Made by a program: the position numbers and the translations under genes
Shown: one piece after another, positions 50,280-59,390 of the stretch
How the letters are laid out: each line of letters starts with the position of its first letter
Numbering within the stretch: position 1 is the first letter of the stretch
Notes under the pieces: model-generated
The model's input: the letters and a program-made list of their open reading frames with translations, nothing else
What the model was told of the DNA's origin: nothing
The model's database searches: none
Assembly (NCBI RefSeq): GCF_035920345.1
Contig: NZ_CP109149.1
Location: 3,286,001 to 3,350,000 of the forward strand
From: Nocardia vinacea
GTDB taxonomy: Bacteria > Actinomycetota > Actinomycetes > Mycobacteriales > Mycobacteriaceae
Length of the DNA: 64,000 nt
Reading direction: 5' to 3'

Positions 50280-52065
50280 GCGCACCGCGGCACTGATCGT
50301 CTCCCCCGAAGCTCACTACACCACTCGAATCGACTGGTACCGCGACGAACTCGTGCGCAGGCTCCCCCCGCAAGACCTGATGTGGGAGCCGATCAAGATC
50401 GGCCCAACCTGGCAGTGGGATCCGGCAACGGGTTGGCTGTTGCCGGAACGTACGCTGGGTTGGCGCGTGCTGGCCTGGTGCGGGTACTGGCTGCGCGACA
50501 AGCACGGGCAAGACTGGCAATTCACTCTCGAACAAGCGCGTTTCATCTTGTGGCTGTTTGCCCTCGACGAGAATGGCGATTTCCTTTATCCGTCTGCGGT
50601 TTTGCAGCGCCTGAAGGGCCACGGCAAGGATCCTCTTGCGGCTTGTCTTGCGATGGCGGCGATGTTCGCTGAGGTGACATTCGATCATTTCGATGTCAAG
50701 GGTGAGCCGGTGGGACGTGAAGAGTCTGCGGCCTGGGTGCAAGTTGTTGCGGTCAGCGAGAAGCAGACCGCTAATACGATGGGCCTGTTTCCGTCGTTGA
50801 TTCCTCTGGAGACACGGAAGCATTTCGGTATCCAGATAAACTCTCTTACCGTATTTGGTCTGAATGGGACTCGCCGAATTGAGGCCGTCACGAGTAACCC
50901 TCTGTCAATTGAGGGCGGCCGACCGACCATGGTGATTCGGAATGAGACACAGAACTGGCAAAAGTCCAATCGCGGATTTGAGATGGCTGGAGCGCTCGAC
51001 GGCAATGCCGCGAAGTCTGAGACTGTGGCGCGAGTGCTGGATATCTGCAATGCCCATCGCAGTAATGAAGAGTCTGTTGGGCGGCAGATGCGAGAGGACT
51101 ATGACAAGTCGGTTGCGAATCCTGATTTGGCGGTGGCTGAATTGGGTTTGCTGTACGACAGTTTGGAAGCTCCCGCTGATGCGCCCCTGACGGGCGAGGA
51201 TGCGCCCGAGGTTTTGCGTGCTGTCCGCGGCGATTCTGTTTGGCTTGATATCAGGCCGAAGGGGTCGATTGTCAAGTCGATCATCAAGCCGGGTAACTCG
51301 GCGAGCGAGTCACGCCGCAAGTGGTACAACCAGGTGCTTTCCAATGATGAGGATTGGATGCAGTACCCGGACTGCTGGGCGAATATGGTTTTGCCGCAGG
51401 TGGTTGGCCCAGATGAACCGATAGTGATGTTCTTCGATGGCTCGAAGAGTGACGATGCTACCGCGTTGATCGCTTGCCGAATCAGCGACGGCTACATTTT
51501 CACGCTCGGCATTTGGGAGCGCCCGCCGCGTAGCCCTGATGATTGGAAGCAAGACCGCGAGAAAGTGGATCGGACAGTCCGTCAGGCTTTCGGCGATTAC
51601 ACCATTGTCGGGTTCTGGGCTGACCTTTCCCATGCTCGCGATGATGAGAGCGGCGAACAGTATTGGCGCCCGTACGCCGATAGGTGGGCTACCGACTTTG
51701 CGCGGGAGCTAGCCAATTTGCCTGCGGTCAACACTGGGCATCGTCGGCATCTCGTGTCTTGGGACATGAGCGGATACACCCAGCAGAGCATGTTTGTTGA
51801 AGAAGCTGAGCTATTCATTACGGCGGTTTCCGAAGAACAGTTCAAGCACGATGGAAATAAATTGCTTGAACAGCATGTCAAGAACGCGAAGCGCAATCAG
51901 ACGAAACATGGTGTTTCTCTGACGAAAGAGCACAGGGAAAGCCGGCGGAAGATCGATGCCGCAGTTTGCGCAGTCGGTGCCCGTCTGATGCGGCGAATGT
52001 GGTTAGCGCGAACCCCAACTAAGAAACGCCCGCCCGGTAAGGGACGCGTACGAGTCATGGACTGA
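50269..52065 (+). CDS. terL: Terminase large subunit
   Basis: The 598-residue packaging motor and nuclease. The N-terminal ATPase has a Walker A-like loop RLKGHGKDPLAACLAMAAMF, followed by VVAVSEKQTANTM and an acidic pair in VIRNETQNW. The C-terminal nuclease begins with MFFDGSKSDDATALIACRIS, providing metal-binding Asp residues, and continues with VGFWADLSHARDDESG. The GTG start overlaps terS. Codon use is visibly richer in A/T-ending codons than in neighbouring genes. Confidence 0.93.
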   Translation: MARKRTAALIVSPEAHYTTRIDWYRDELVRRLPPQDLMWEPIKIGPTWQWDPATGWLLPERTLGWRVLAWCGYWLRDKHGQDWQFTLEQARFILWLFALDENGDFLYPSAVLQRLKGHGKDPLAACLAMAAMFAEVTFDHFDVKGEPVGREESAAWVQVVAVSEKQTANTMGLFPSLIPLETRKHFGIQINSLTVFGLNGTRRIEAVTSNPLSIEGGRPTMVIRNETQNWQKSNRGFEMAGALDGNAAKSETVARVLDICNAHRSNEESVGRQMREDYDKSVANPDLAVAELGLLYDSLEAPADAPLTGEDAPEVLRAVRGDSVWLDIRPKGSIVKSIIKPGNSASESRRKWYNQVLSNDEDWMQYPDCWANMVLPQVVGPDEPIVMFFDGSKSDDATALIACRISDGYIFTLGIWERPPRSPDDWKQDREKVDRTVRQAFGDYTIVGFWADLSHARDDESGEQYWRPYADRWATDFARELANLPAVNTGHRRHLVSWDMSGYTQQSMFVEEAELFITAVSEEQFKHDGNKLLEQHVKNAKRNQTKHGVSLTKEHRESRRKIDAAVCAVGARLMRRMWLARTPTKKRPPGKGRVRVMD

Positions 52066-52084
52066 ATGAGGAGGTGTACGCGCT

Positions 52085-53581
52085 TTGCCAGTGAATTTTT
52101 CAAGCCTGCTGTCGCCTCTGCAACCCTTGCCCGAACCTGCAACTGACTTCACTTTCATGGTGAAAGACACCGCATCGGCATTGTCGCCTGAAGAAGCGGC
52201 GTTAGCTTCGCATCTAGGGCGTCGCCTCTTCGATGAGCGTGCCGAGATGATCATGTCGGGTCTGTACTTCGAGGGCCTGGAGCCGATCACTACCCTGGGC
52301 ATCGCTATTCCCCCTGAATTGCAATGGCTGCGCTCGATTCTCGGTTGGCCTGAGATCGGTGTCACCGCGTTGAATGAGCGTCTTGCAGTACAGGGTTTCC
52401 GGTTGCCGTCATCGACGGAGACTGTCGCCGATCTGTGGGATGTCTGGGCTGCAAACAACCTCGCCGAAGAATCGCCGCTGGCGCATCTCGACGCAATGGT
52501 CTACGGGCGTTGCCCGATAGTCATCGGCGCCCGTGAGGGTGGCGGGCAACCGGTCATCACGATCGAGTCGCCGTTCGACATGATCGTGCATTGGGACCCG
52601 CGGCGGCGTGCCGCGACTGCGGCCCTGCAAACCTACATCGACACCGATCCGACCAGCGAGCACTACTTCCGTCAGCGCGCGGCCTTGTACGTCGTCGGGT
52701 CGACCGTCCATTTGGTGCGTGGCGAAAAGGGTTGGGAAGTCACGGATCGTGATGACCACAAGTGGCTGCCGATGCTGCCCGTAGTGCAGTTGGTCAACCG
52801 GCCGCGTGTCCGTCAACGGTGCGGCGCGTCCGAGATCACTCATGCTTGGCGGAACACGGTCGACCGGGCTGCCCGGAACATGTGCGCTATGGAGGTCTCG
52901 CGGGAGATCAACGCGGCCCCACCCCGGTACATCATCGCTGCTGCCGAGTCCGCGTTTCAGAACGCTGACGGCACCAGCAAGACGGCGTGGCAAACCTACA
53001 TCGGTCGCATCCTCGCCCTCGAAGCCGACGAGCACGGGAACCTGCCGCAGGTAGGCACTTTCGATGCGGTGAGCCCTGAGCCGTTCACAAAGCTGCACGA
53101 CATAGACGCCAGGCAGATGTCAGCACTGACCGGGCTGCCCCCGCAGTACCTCGGCATCCTGTCTGACGGCAACCCCGCCTCTGCGGATGCGATTCGGATT
53201 TCCGACTTCAGGTTGAAGACCCGCGCGGACCAGAAGGCGACGGGGTTCGGTGGCCGTTGGGAGGAAGCGCAGCGGATCGCACTCTACATCCGTGATCGGA
53301 AGCTTCCCCCGGATGCGAATCGGATGGAAACCGACTGGGCGCCAACGGGTATTCCTACGCCCGCCGCTGACACCGATGCGGTGACCAAGCAGATTCAGGC
53401 GAAGATGATTCCACCGGAGTCGGATGTCGCTTTGGAGAGGGTCGGGTATTCGGCGCTGGAGCGGGAGCGCATCAATGCTGATCGTCGCGCGGCGCGTGGC
53501 CGCAAGGATATCGCCGATTTGATGGGTGCCCTGAACCCGCAACCGGAGTTGCCACCCAGCTCGGAACAGACGGCTGCCTGA
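52085..53581 (+). CDS. Portal protein (SPP1 gp6-like)
   Basis: A 498-residue protein at the expected position. It has the long helical middle of portal proteins, a wing region (VIHW-like FDMIVHWDPRRRAATAALQT) and a C-terminal crown (ALERVGYSALERERINADRR). It forms the dodecameric ring through which DNA enters. The TTG start at 52085 is ten bases after AGGAGG; GTG 52091 is an alternative. Confidence 0.9.
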   Translation: MPVNFSSLLSPLQPLPEPATDFTFMVKDTASALSPEEAALASHLGRRLFDERAEMIMSGLYFEGLEPITTLGIAIPPELQWLRSILGWPEIGVTALNERLAVQGFRLPSSTETVADLWDVWAANNLAEESPLAHLDAMVYGRCPIVIGAREGGGQPVITIESPFDMIVHWDPRRRAATAALQTYIDTDPTSEHYFRQRAALYVVGSTVHLVRGEKGWEVTDRDDHKWLPMLPVVQLVNRPRVRQRCGASEITHAWRNTVDRAARNMCAMEVSREINAAPPRYIIAAAESAFQNADGTSKTAWQTYIGRILALEADEHGNLPQVGTFDAVSPEPFTKLHDIDARQMSALTGLPPQYLGILSDGNPASADAIRISDFRLKTRADQKATGFGGRWEEAQRIALYIRDRKLPPDANRMETDWAPTGIPTPAADTDAVTKQIQAKMIPPESDVALERVGYSALERERINADRRAARGRKDIADLMGALNPQPELPPSSEQTAA

Positions 53582-54516
53582 TGGCTACGACGGCAGAGGT
53601 CGAAGAGTACTCGGCTGCGACGAAGGCTCTCGTTGCTGTTGCCGGGGCGCGGCTCGCGACGTTCATGGCGACGGCGCCGGCGCCGGATGCGTTGGCTGAC
53701 TTCTATACGGAGTTGCTGCGAGCGGCGGGCCGCGGCGCGGCGTCGATCGCTGCCGACTTCTATGACGATATGCGCGCGAAGTCGCGTGCGCGTCGTGGGT
53801 TCAAAGCGGTAGCGGCTGAACCGATTCCGGTCGAGCAGGCACGTCGAGTCGTTGCGTGGGCGTCCGCGCCCCGGCCCCGGTTGTGGACACCGCCGGGCAG
53901 CGACTCGGAGTTGTCCACGCCGGATCACGGCGCCGAAGACGGCATCGTTGCCGATGGGCTCGGTGACTCCGCGGGTGATTCGATTCGCTCGAATGCGCAG
54001 GTAAACCCTGATTCCTTGGTGGATACGCCCGAGGTTCCTGATGCGGAAGACGCCGCGGGCGATACACCCGAGTTGGAGGAGCCGACTCCGGAGGAGATCG
54101 CGAGTCGACTCACTCGATCGTCGCAACGCCTGATCATGCAACCGGCGCGGGACACTATCGTCGAATCTGTCGAGGGCGATCCGGCAGACGCCCAATGGGC
54201 GCGCGTCCCGCAAGGCGAGGTCACCTGTGCGTTCTGTCTGGTGATGGCGTCGCGTGGCGCGGTGTACAGCTCGCGCGCCGCTGCGTCGCAGGTCATCGGG
54301 CGGCGTGGACGCACCCGAGGGAAACGCAAACTCGGCGACTCATATCACGACGATTGCGATTGCCAGGCTGTGCCGTTCTGGGATGACGACGAGTATCCCG
54401 AGCATTACGACCCGGATGCGCTGTATCAGCAGTACACCGACGCCCGTGACGCTGTGCGCTCCGGGGACCTGAAGACGATTCTGGCTGAGCTTCGCCGCCA
54501 GCAGGGGATCCACTAG
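53581..54516 (+). CDS. MuF-like head morphogenesis protein
   Basis: A 311-residue protein coupled to portal (TGATG). The N-terminal half is helical; about 100-170 is acidic low-complexity. The C-terminal domain has a CAFC pair, the segment RGAVYSS, and HDDCDCQAVPFW, a Cys/His set found in capsid minor/MuF proteins of actinophages that may bind zinc. In related phages it is annotated as minor capsid protein or capsid maturation protein. Confidence 0.8.
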   Translation: MATTAEVEEYSAATKALVAVAGARLATFMATAPAPDALADFYTELLRAAGRGAASIAADFYDDMRAKSRARRGFKAVAAEPIPVEQARRVVAWASAPRPRLWTPPGSDSELSTPDHGAEDGIVADGLGDSAGDSIRSNAQVNPDSLVDTPEVPDAEDAAGDTPELEEPTPEEIASRLTRSSQRLIMQPARDTIVESVEGDPADAQWARVPQGEVTCAFCLVMASRGAVYSSRAAASQVIGRRGRTRGKRKLGDSYHDDCDCQAVPFWDDDEYPEHYDPDALYQQYTDARDAVRSGDLKTILAELRRQQGIH

Positions 54517-54571
54517 TTCTTTCCGCCACCGAAACGGTTGCGGACAAACCCGAAACGGGAGCAGTACCAAC

Positions 54572-55216
54572 ATGTCTGAAGACAACATCACCCCCACCGC
54601 TGAAGCCGATCAGGCGAGTACCGCCGCCGTGGACTCCCCGCCTACCGACACTCCTGGCGATGGCGTTCCGCAGTCGACCGAAACGGTCGAAGAGCTTCAA
54701 GCGAAGCTGGCGAAGTACAAGGACATCGCCAGCACTCAGGAGAAGCGCGCCAAGGAGAACGCTGTCAAGGCCAAGCAGTTCGATGAACTGACTTCGGCGC
54801 AGATGTCGGAGTTGGAGCGTGCACAGGATGAGGCGAAACGCTTCGCTGCCCAGGCCGAAAGCTTCCGCGATCGCGCGGTTGTCGGTGAGGCGAAATCCCT
54901 TGCCGCGGAATTCGCCAACCCGGCTATCGCGGTCAAGTTACTCGGCGACTTGACGGGCTACGTCGACGATCAGGGCGAGATCGACTCGGCTCGATTGAAG
55001 ACCGATCTCGACGAATTGCTGAAGCGTGAACCGTATCTCGCTCGCGTCCAGCAACCGGCGGGGATGCGGCCGAACCCGGCTCAGGGGCAGTCCGGTAACC
55101 CGTCGTTGACTCCGTCGCAGCGGGTGCAGGAGAGCGAGCGCGCTGGCGACTGGGCGCAGGCGAAGGCCGTCAAGGCTGACATGTTGCTGCAACTCAGTCA
55201 GCAAACCAAACACTGA
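54572..55216 (+). CDS. Capsid scaffolding protein
   Basis: A 214-residue acidic, highly helical protein directly before the major capsid gene. About 40-110 is a predicted coiled coil (TVEELQAKLAKYKDIASTQE, AKQFDELTSAQMSELERAQD). The N-terminal 35 residues are disordered, and a basic C-terminal helix (AKAVKADMLLQLSQQ) would contact capsid subunits. Typical scaffold composition and position. Confidence 0.88.
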   Translation: MSEDNITPTAEADQASTAAVDSPPTDTPGDGVPQSTETVEELQAKLAKYKDIASTQEKRAKENAVKAKQFDELTSAQMSELERAQDEAKRFAAQAESFRDRAVVGEAKSLAAEFANPAIAVKLLGDLTGYVDDQGEIDSARLKTDLDELLKREPYLARVQQPAGMRPNPAQGQSGNPSLTPSQRVQESERAGDWAQAKAVKADMLLQLSQQTKH

Positions 55217-55269
55217 TCAGGCGGGCACGTTTGGCCTGCCCAGACAATCCAACGATAAGGAGTAGCTAA

Positions 55270-56220
55270 ATGGCTACTGTCAGCGGGCAGGGAACCGTTT
55301 TCAACCTGCCGAATTACACAGGCGAGCTGTACCAGGTTGCGCCTTCCGACACCCCGTTCCTGTCTGCCATCGGCGGCCTGACCGGTGGGGCAACCACCAA
55401 CTCGGTCGAGTTCGAGTGGCAGACCGAAGACCTGGAGTCGACCAGCGTAAACAACTCGAAAGTTGAAGGCGCGGCTGCGCCGACCGCTTCGGGTGTCTCG
55501 CGGGCAAACGTCTCCAACGTGGTCGAGATCCATCAGGAAGCCATCGAGGTCAGCTACACCAAGCAGGCAGCGGTTGGCCTGCACGCGGGCATCAACAACG
55601 AAGAGGCCAATCCGGTTCGCGATGAGCTGAGCCGACAGATTGACCTGAAGCTGCGCAAGGTTGCGGTCGACGTCGAAAAGTCGTTCCTCACCGGCGTTTA
55701 CGCCAAGCCGGGTACGAATGCGACCCCGCGCACCACCCGCGGCATCCTGACCGCGATCACCACCAACGTGTTCGCCAACGGCGGTACCCCGCGCGCAATC
55801 TCGAAGGCGATCGTCGACAACGCCCTGTCGGCGATGTTCACCGCGGGTTCGACCCTGAATCAGGCGTCGACCGTGTTCATGGTTGGTCCGGCGCAGAAGA
55901 TCGCGCTGTCGAACCTGTACGCGACTGCGACCCTGAACCAGCCGACTCAGACCCGCAATATCGGCGGTGTCGCTGTCGACACGATCGTGACCGACTTCGG
56001 CACCTTCGGTGTGATGCTCAACCGCTGGATGCCTACCGGCCAGATCGGCATCCTCGACCTGGCGGTGTGCCGCCCGGTGTGGCTCGCCACTCCCAACGGC
56101 ACTCTCTTCGTCGAGCCGCTGGCCAAGACCGGTGCGAGCACCAAATATCAGCTGTACGGCGAGGTCGGCTTGGAGTACGGCCCGGAGGTCTACCACGGCG
56201 CCATCAAGGATCTGAGCTGA
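55270..56220 (+). CDS. Major capsid protein (SU10/DUF5309-type)
   Basis: A 316-residue shell protein. The start (NLPNYTGELYQVAPSDTPFL, SAIGGLTGG, VEFEWQTEDL) is the signature of the SU10-type major capsid family, with an HK97-like core expected. AAGGAG precedes the ATG. The stop overlaps the next start by one base. Confidence 0.92.
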   Translation: MATVSGQGTVFNLPNYTGELYQVAPSDTPFLSAIGGLTGGATTNSVEFEWQTEDLESTSVNNSKVEGAAAPTASGVSRANVSNVVEIHQEAIEVSYTKQAAVGLHAGINNEEANPVRDELSRQIDLKLRKVAVDVEKSFLTGVYAKPGTNATPRTTRGILTAITTNVFANGGTPRAISKAIVDNALSAMFTAGSTLNQASTVFMVGPAQKIALSNLYATATLNQPTQTRNIGGVAVDTIVTDFGTFGVMLNRWMPTGQIGILDLAVCRPVWLATPNGTLFVEPLAKTGASTKYQLYGEVGLEYGPEVYHGAIKDLS

Positions 56221-56456
56221 TGGCAGTTGTCGTTTTCCACGCGACTCACGGCGTGGAGTTCTCCGAGGATGGCACGGATCCGTGGGCGAAGTTCGTGCTC
56301 GACAACGAATCGACCGGCCTGGTCAACGGCGTCACCCGGCGCGTCTACCGCTTCGAGACGAGCGACGCGAAGGTAGCGGCCCGGCTGCGCAAGGTCGAGG
56401 ACTACGGAATCACCGAGGTCAAGGCCGACAAGCCTTCCCCGGTTCCCGAGCAGTGA
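56220..56456 (+). CDS. Small head-region protein
   Basis: A 78-residue protein following the capsid gene with ATG overlapping its stop. FETSDAKVAARLRKVEDYGI near the C-terminus resembles small head or connector proteins found at this position in actinophages. Specific function unknown. Confidence 0.65.
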   Translation: MAVVVFHATHGVEFSEDGTDPWAKFVLDNESTGLVNGVTRRVYRFETSDAKVAARLRKVEDYGITEVKADKPSPVPEQ

Positions 56457-56471
56457 TGGTGAGGGGGCGGC

Positions 56472-56930
56472 ATGGCTGACTTCGCGACATCCACTGATCT
56501 GGAAGCGTTGTGGCGTCCCCTCGACGATGACGAGGAGGAACGGGCGACCGTTCTCCTCGGCTACGTCGCGGCGCTGATCAGGTCCGAGTGGCCCGACATC
56601 GACGACCGCATTGCCAGCTACGCCGAGGATCCGCGGCCGGCGAATGCACTTGATCCCACGATCCCGAAGTTCGTTTCGGTCACTGCGGTCAAGCGCGCCT
56701 TGATCGGTGGGACCAGCGGTGGCGATGGCGTGTCTTCAGAGATGAAGGTCGGCGGCCCGTACACGCAGCAGACCACGTACTCGAATCCGATGGGCAACCT
56801 GTATCTGACCGCGACCGAGCGCCGTCAGTTGTCTCCTGGTGGAACGCGCCGTAAGGCGTTCACCATCAACCCTCTCGCTGAGGATGTGGGCACCCGTATG
56901 CCTTGGTGGGGTTGGGAGCCGCAATCGTGA
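56472..56930 (+). CDS. Head-tail adaptor
   Basis: A 152-residue protein of the gp15/gp19-like adaptor type: DLEALWRPLDDDEEERATVL, LGYVAALIRSEWPDIDDRIA, FVSVTAVKRALIG, then YSNPMGNLYLTATERRQL. It sits on the portal ring. GTGA overlap with the next gene. Confidence 0.82.
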   Translation: MADFATSTDLEALWRPLDDDEEERATVLLGYVAALIRSEWPDIDDRIASYAEDPRPANALDPTIPKFVSVTAVKRALIGGTSGGDGVSSEMKVGGPYTQQTTYSNPMGNLYLTATERRQLSPGGTRRKAFTINPLAEDVGTRMPWWGWEPQS

Positions 56931-57292
56931 GTTTCCTGCCTACACCGTGGACAGTCCTGTATCACGAACGCACCGCGAATGGTGTTGATCCTCACCGTAA
57001 TCCGGCGACGTTCACGCCAGCAGTCGACCAGGACGGCACGCCCGTTCGGGTCTACGGCTGGTATACGCCAACGTTCGACGATCCGTTCATCGCGGGTCAC
57101 CCGGATCGCGTCAATATCTCCGTCCTGCTGCTCACCCCGCCCGGCTTCTCCCCCACCGATCGCAGCCTGATCGACCTTCCCTCTGGACCAGCGGGACGGT
57201 TCGAAGTTGCCGGCGGAGTACGGGACTACAACTACGGCCCTCATGGCTTCCAACCTGGCGGGGTCGTAGCACTGCGAAAGGTGGTGGGGTAG
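56927..57292 (+). CDS. Head-tail connector (stopper) protein
   Basis: A 121-residue beta-rich protein (VRVYGWYTPTFDDPFIAGHP, RVNISVLLLTPPGFSPTDRS, GPAGRFEVAGGVRDYNYGPH) starting at a coupled GTG, in the position and with the composition of phage stopper proteins that close the portal before tail joining. Confidence 0.75.
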   Translation: MSFLPTPWTVLYHERTANGVDPHRNPATFTPAVDQDGTPVRVYGWYTPTFDDPFIAGHPDRVNISVLLLTPPGFSPTDRSLIDLPSGPAGRFEVAGGVRDYNYGPHGFQPGGVVALRKVVG

Positions 57293-57565
57293 ATGGCACG
57301 TCGCGACGAACCCCGCATCGTGTGGCGATACCCAGACGCGTTCCAGGAGATCCGCAACCTGGAGAAGCTGAAAGACGTCCTGCACGACTACGCCAAGGTC
57401 GGCTCTGCTGCAGCGGGCGAGGGCTTCATTGCTCGCGCCGGGCATCAGACGACTCGTGCTCGTGCAGCGGTTATCGCCGCGCATCCGCACGCTCGTAACC
57501 GTGAGGCACGCGACCATATTCTGATGGGTCGTGCCCTCGACGCGATGCAGGCGTATCGGCCATGA
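57293..57565 (+). CDS. Small connector-region protein
   Basis: A 90-residue, strongly basic protein (EIRNLEKLKDVLHDYAKVGS, RAAVIAAHPHARNREARDHI) starting immediately after the stopper stop. Position suggests an HK97 gp10-like or neck accessory; homology is not certain. Confidence 0.7.
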   Translation: MARRDEPRIVWRYPDAFQEIRNLEKLKDVLHDYAKVGSAAAGEGFIARAGHQTTRARAAVIAAHPHARNREARDHILMGRALDAMQAYRP

Positions 57566-57969
57566 ACCCGGCAGTCATCTTCGGTGACATCGAGGTTGCG
57601 CTTGCCGACCATCTGGCGGCAGTTCTGGCCGACCGCGGCGTATCTGTTCCGGTGGTGAATGCGGTTCCCGCTGAACGTCCTACGCGCTTCGTGCGTGTGG
57701 CTCGCATCGGCGGGTTGACCGGCAATCTCGTCACTGATCGGCCGCGGGTTGTCGCCGAATGCAACGACACTCTTGGTACCGGCGCCCACGATTTGGGGGC
57801 GCTGGTGCGGGCACTGATCGGTGCCATCGCTCCGGGCTATGTGGGGTCGGTGTGGGTCGACAAGGTCAAAGACCTTGGACTCATCTCCAGCCCTGATCCC
57901 GACACCAATACACCGCGCTACATCGTCACAGCTGAGCTGTTCACGACCGGCACGGCACTCCCCGACTAG
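57562..57969 (+). CDS. Tail terminator protein
   Basis: A 135-residue protein coupled by ATGA. The pattern VALADHLAAVLADRGVSVPV, RFVRVARIGG, VVAECNDTLGTGAHDLGALV and RYIVTAELFTTG fits phage tail terminators, which cap the tail tube and join it to the head. Confidence 0.8.
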   Translation: MNPAVIFGDIEVALADHLAAVLADRGVSVPVVNAVPAERPTRFVRVARIGGLTGNLVTDRPRVVAECNDTLGTGAHDLGALVRALIGAIAPGYVGSVWVDKVKDLGLISSPDPDTNTPRYIVTAELFTTGTALPD

Positions 57970-58019
57970 CTTCTTCACTTCCCCTGGGCCTGCGCAAATC
58001 CCCAAGGGAGACAACAACA

Positions 58020-58604
58020 ATGGCTGTTAATGACGTCACCAAGATCGGTGCGGGCACTCCGAATACCGTGACCGGCGGCATCCTCGTCGCACCCATCGGC
58101 ACCGCTCTGCCGACCACTGTCGCGGCCACCCCGAACGTCGCGTTCAAGCCTCTCGGCTTCGTGTCCGAAGACGGCGTCGAACCCAAGGGCGAACGCACCG
58201 TCAACGTCATCAAAGATTGGAATGCCGACGACATTGCCCAATTGCAGAACGGGCACAGCGTGCGATTCGGTTTTACGCTCTACGCCTATTGGGATGCCGA
58301 TGTCCTGCAGGAAGTGTTCGGCCCCGAGAACGTGACTGTCACCGCGGCGACCAGCACGACCGGCACCCTGATCACCGTCAACGAGACGGGTTCGGTCCTG
58401 CCGCTGCGGTCGTGGATCTTCGACATGGCTAACGGTCTGCGCAAGAAGCGGATCGTGCTGCCCAACGCCAAGATCACCGAGACCACCGAGCGGTCGTTCG
58501 TCGCTGGCGAGCTGGCTGGTTTCAACGTCGTGGTCGACGCATTCAAGGACACCGCCGGCAAGAAGACGTATCGGTATTTCGACGACGGCGTGTTCTCCGC
58601 GTAA
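58020..58604 (+). CDS. Major tail (tube) protein
   Basis: A 194-residue beta-rich protein (VTGGILVAPIGTALPTTVAA, FKPLGFVSEDGVEPKGERTV, RSWIFDMANGLRKKRIVLPN, KKTYRYFDDGVFSA), typical of siphovirus tube subunits. AAGGGAG precedes the ATG. A strong hairpin follows, which may set the high ratio of tube protein to downstream products. Confidence 0.9.
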   Translation: MAVNDVTKIGAGTPNTVTGGILVAPIGTALPTTVAATPNVAFKPLGFVSEDGVEPKGERTVNVIKDWNADDIAQLQNGHSVRFGFTLYAYWDADVLQEVFGPENVTVTAATSTTGTLITVNETGSVLPLRSWIFDMANGLRKKRIVLPNAKITETTERSFVAGELAGFNVVVDAFKDTAGKKTYRYFDDGVFSA

Positions 58605-58615
58605 TCCCCCCTTCT

Positions 58616-58664
58616 CCGGCAGCGGCCGGTTTCCCCCTATGCGCAGGCCCCTGGCCGCTGCCGG
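58616..58664 (+). terminator. Hairpin after the major tail gene
   Basis: CCGGCAGCGGCC (58616-58627) and GGCCGCTGCCGG (58653-58664) pair perfectly over 12 bp with a 25-base loop. Probably a partial terminator or processing site before the tail chaperone genes. Confidence 0.65.
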
Positions 58665-58725
58665 GCTCGCTCAGCGTGCCCGAAAAAACCCTGCGCTTCA
58701 ACAACTTTGAAAGAGGTCTGCGCAC

Positions 58726-58998
58726 ATGGCTGCGAAGAAGGCAACCACACCCGTCAAGGACGACTTCGTCGAGGAGATCAACGGCGTCGAGGTACGGCTT
58801 CCGTCACTCACCTATTTGAAGCCCGGTCTGATCCGCAAGATCCGGCGCCTCGGCGAAACCGACGCCGCCTACACCCTGCTCGAACTCTCGCTCTCCGAAG
58901 AGGGCCTGGCCGCCATCGACGAGATGGACCCCGCCGAGTTCGAGGACCTGTTGCGTCGTTGGCGTGACCACTCCGGGGTGACGTTGGGGGAATCCTGA
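58726..58998 (+). CDS. Tail assembly chaperone, short form (gpG-like)
   Basis: A 90-residue acidic protein (EEINGVEVRLPSLTYLKPGL, SLSEEGLAAIDEMDPAEFED) directly before the tape-measure region, the position and size of gpG-type chaperones that coat the tape measure during tail assembly. A slippery heptamer near its end gives the long form. Confidence 0.88.
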   Translation: MAAKKATTPVKDDFVEEINGVEVRLPSLTYLKPGLIRKIRRLGETDAAYTLLELSLSEEGLAAIDEMDPAEFEDLLRRWRDHSGVTLGES

Positions 58999-59390
58999 GC
59001 CTGGATGCTCTCATCGAGGAGCACCCCCAGGCGATCAAGGCCAACCTCATTACCCGTGGTCTGCGACTGCGCCAGCTCGGCACTGATGCGCTGACCTGGG
59101 ACGACTTCGCCGCAGTCGTATCCACTCTCAACACATCCGATTCCGCATTGTTTCGAGCCCTTCATCCGGAGGGCTGGATGTGGGGTCTCAACGAACAGTT
59201 GCTCGCCGCGAGCGTCGACACCCTCAATCTCCTGTTCTGGGCGAAGACCGAGGGCGCACGCAAAGGCACCGGCCGGCCGAAACCTATTCCGCGGCCAGGC
59301 ATCACACCACCAGTAGACGAGATCTTCGGCGAGCCCACGTCCATGTCGATCGACGAAATGAAGCGCTGGCTTGGATGGGAGGCGAAGTAA
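58726..59390 (+). CDS. Tail assembly chaperone, long form by -1 frameshift (gpGT-like)
   Basis: A -1 shift at GGGGGAA continues the short form into a frame with no start of its own near its beginning (ILSLDALIEEHPQAIKANLI onward) and ends at 59390, giving about 221 residues. The extension has WDDFAAVVSTLNTSDSALFR and MSIDEMKRWLGWEAK, typical of gpGT extensions that bind the tail tube protein. The frame relation (-1) and position match the conserved arrangement in tailed phages. Confidence 0.85.
58986..58992 (+). promoter_or_regulatory. Programmed -1 ribosomal frameshift site
   Basis: The heptamer G GGG GAA sits in the zero frame, four bases before the TGA (58996-58998) of the short chaperone. 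GGGGGAA-type sequences recur at this position in many phages. Confidence 0.75.
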
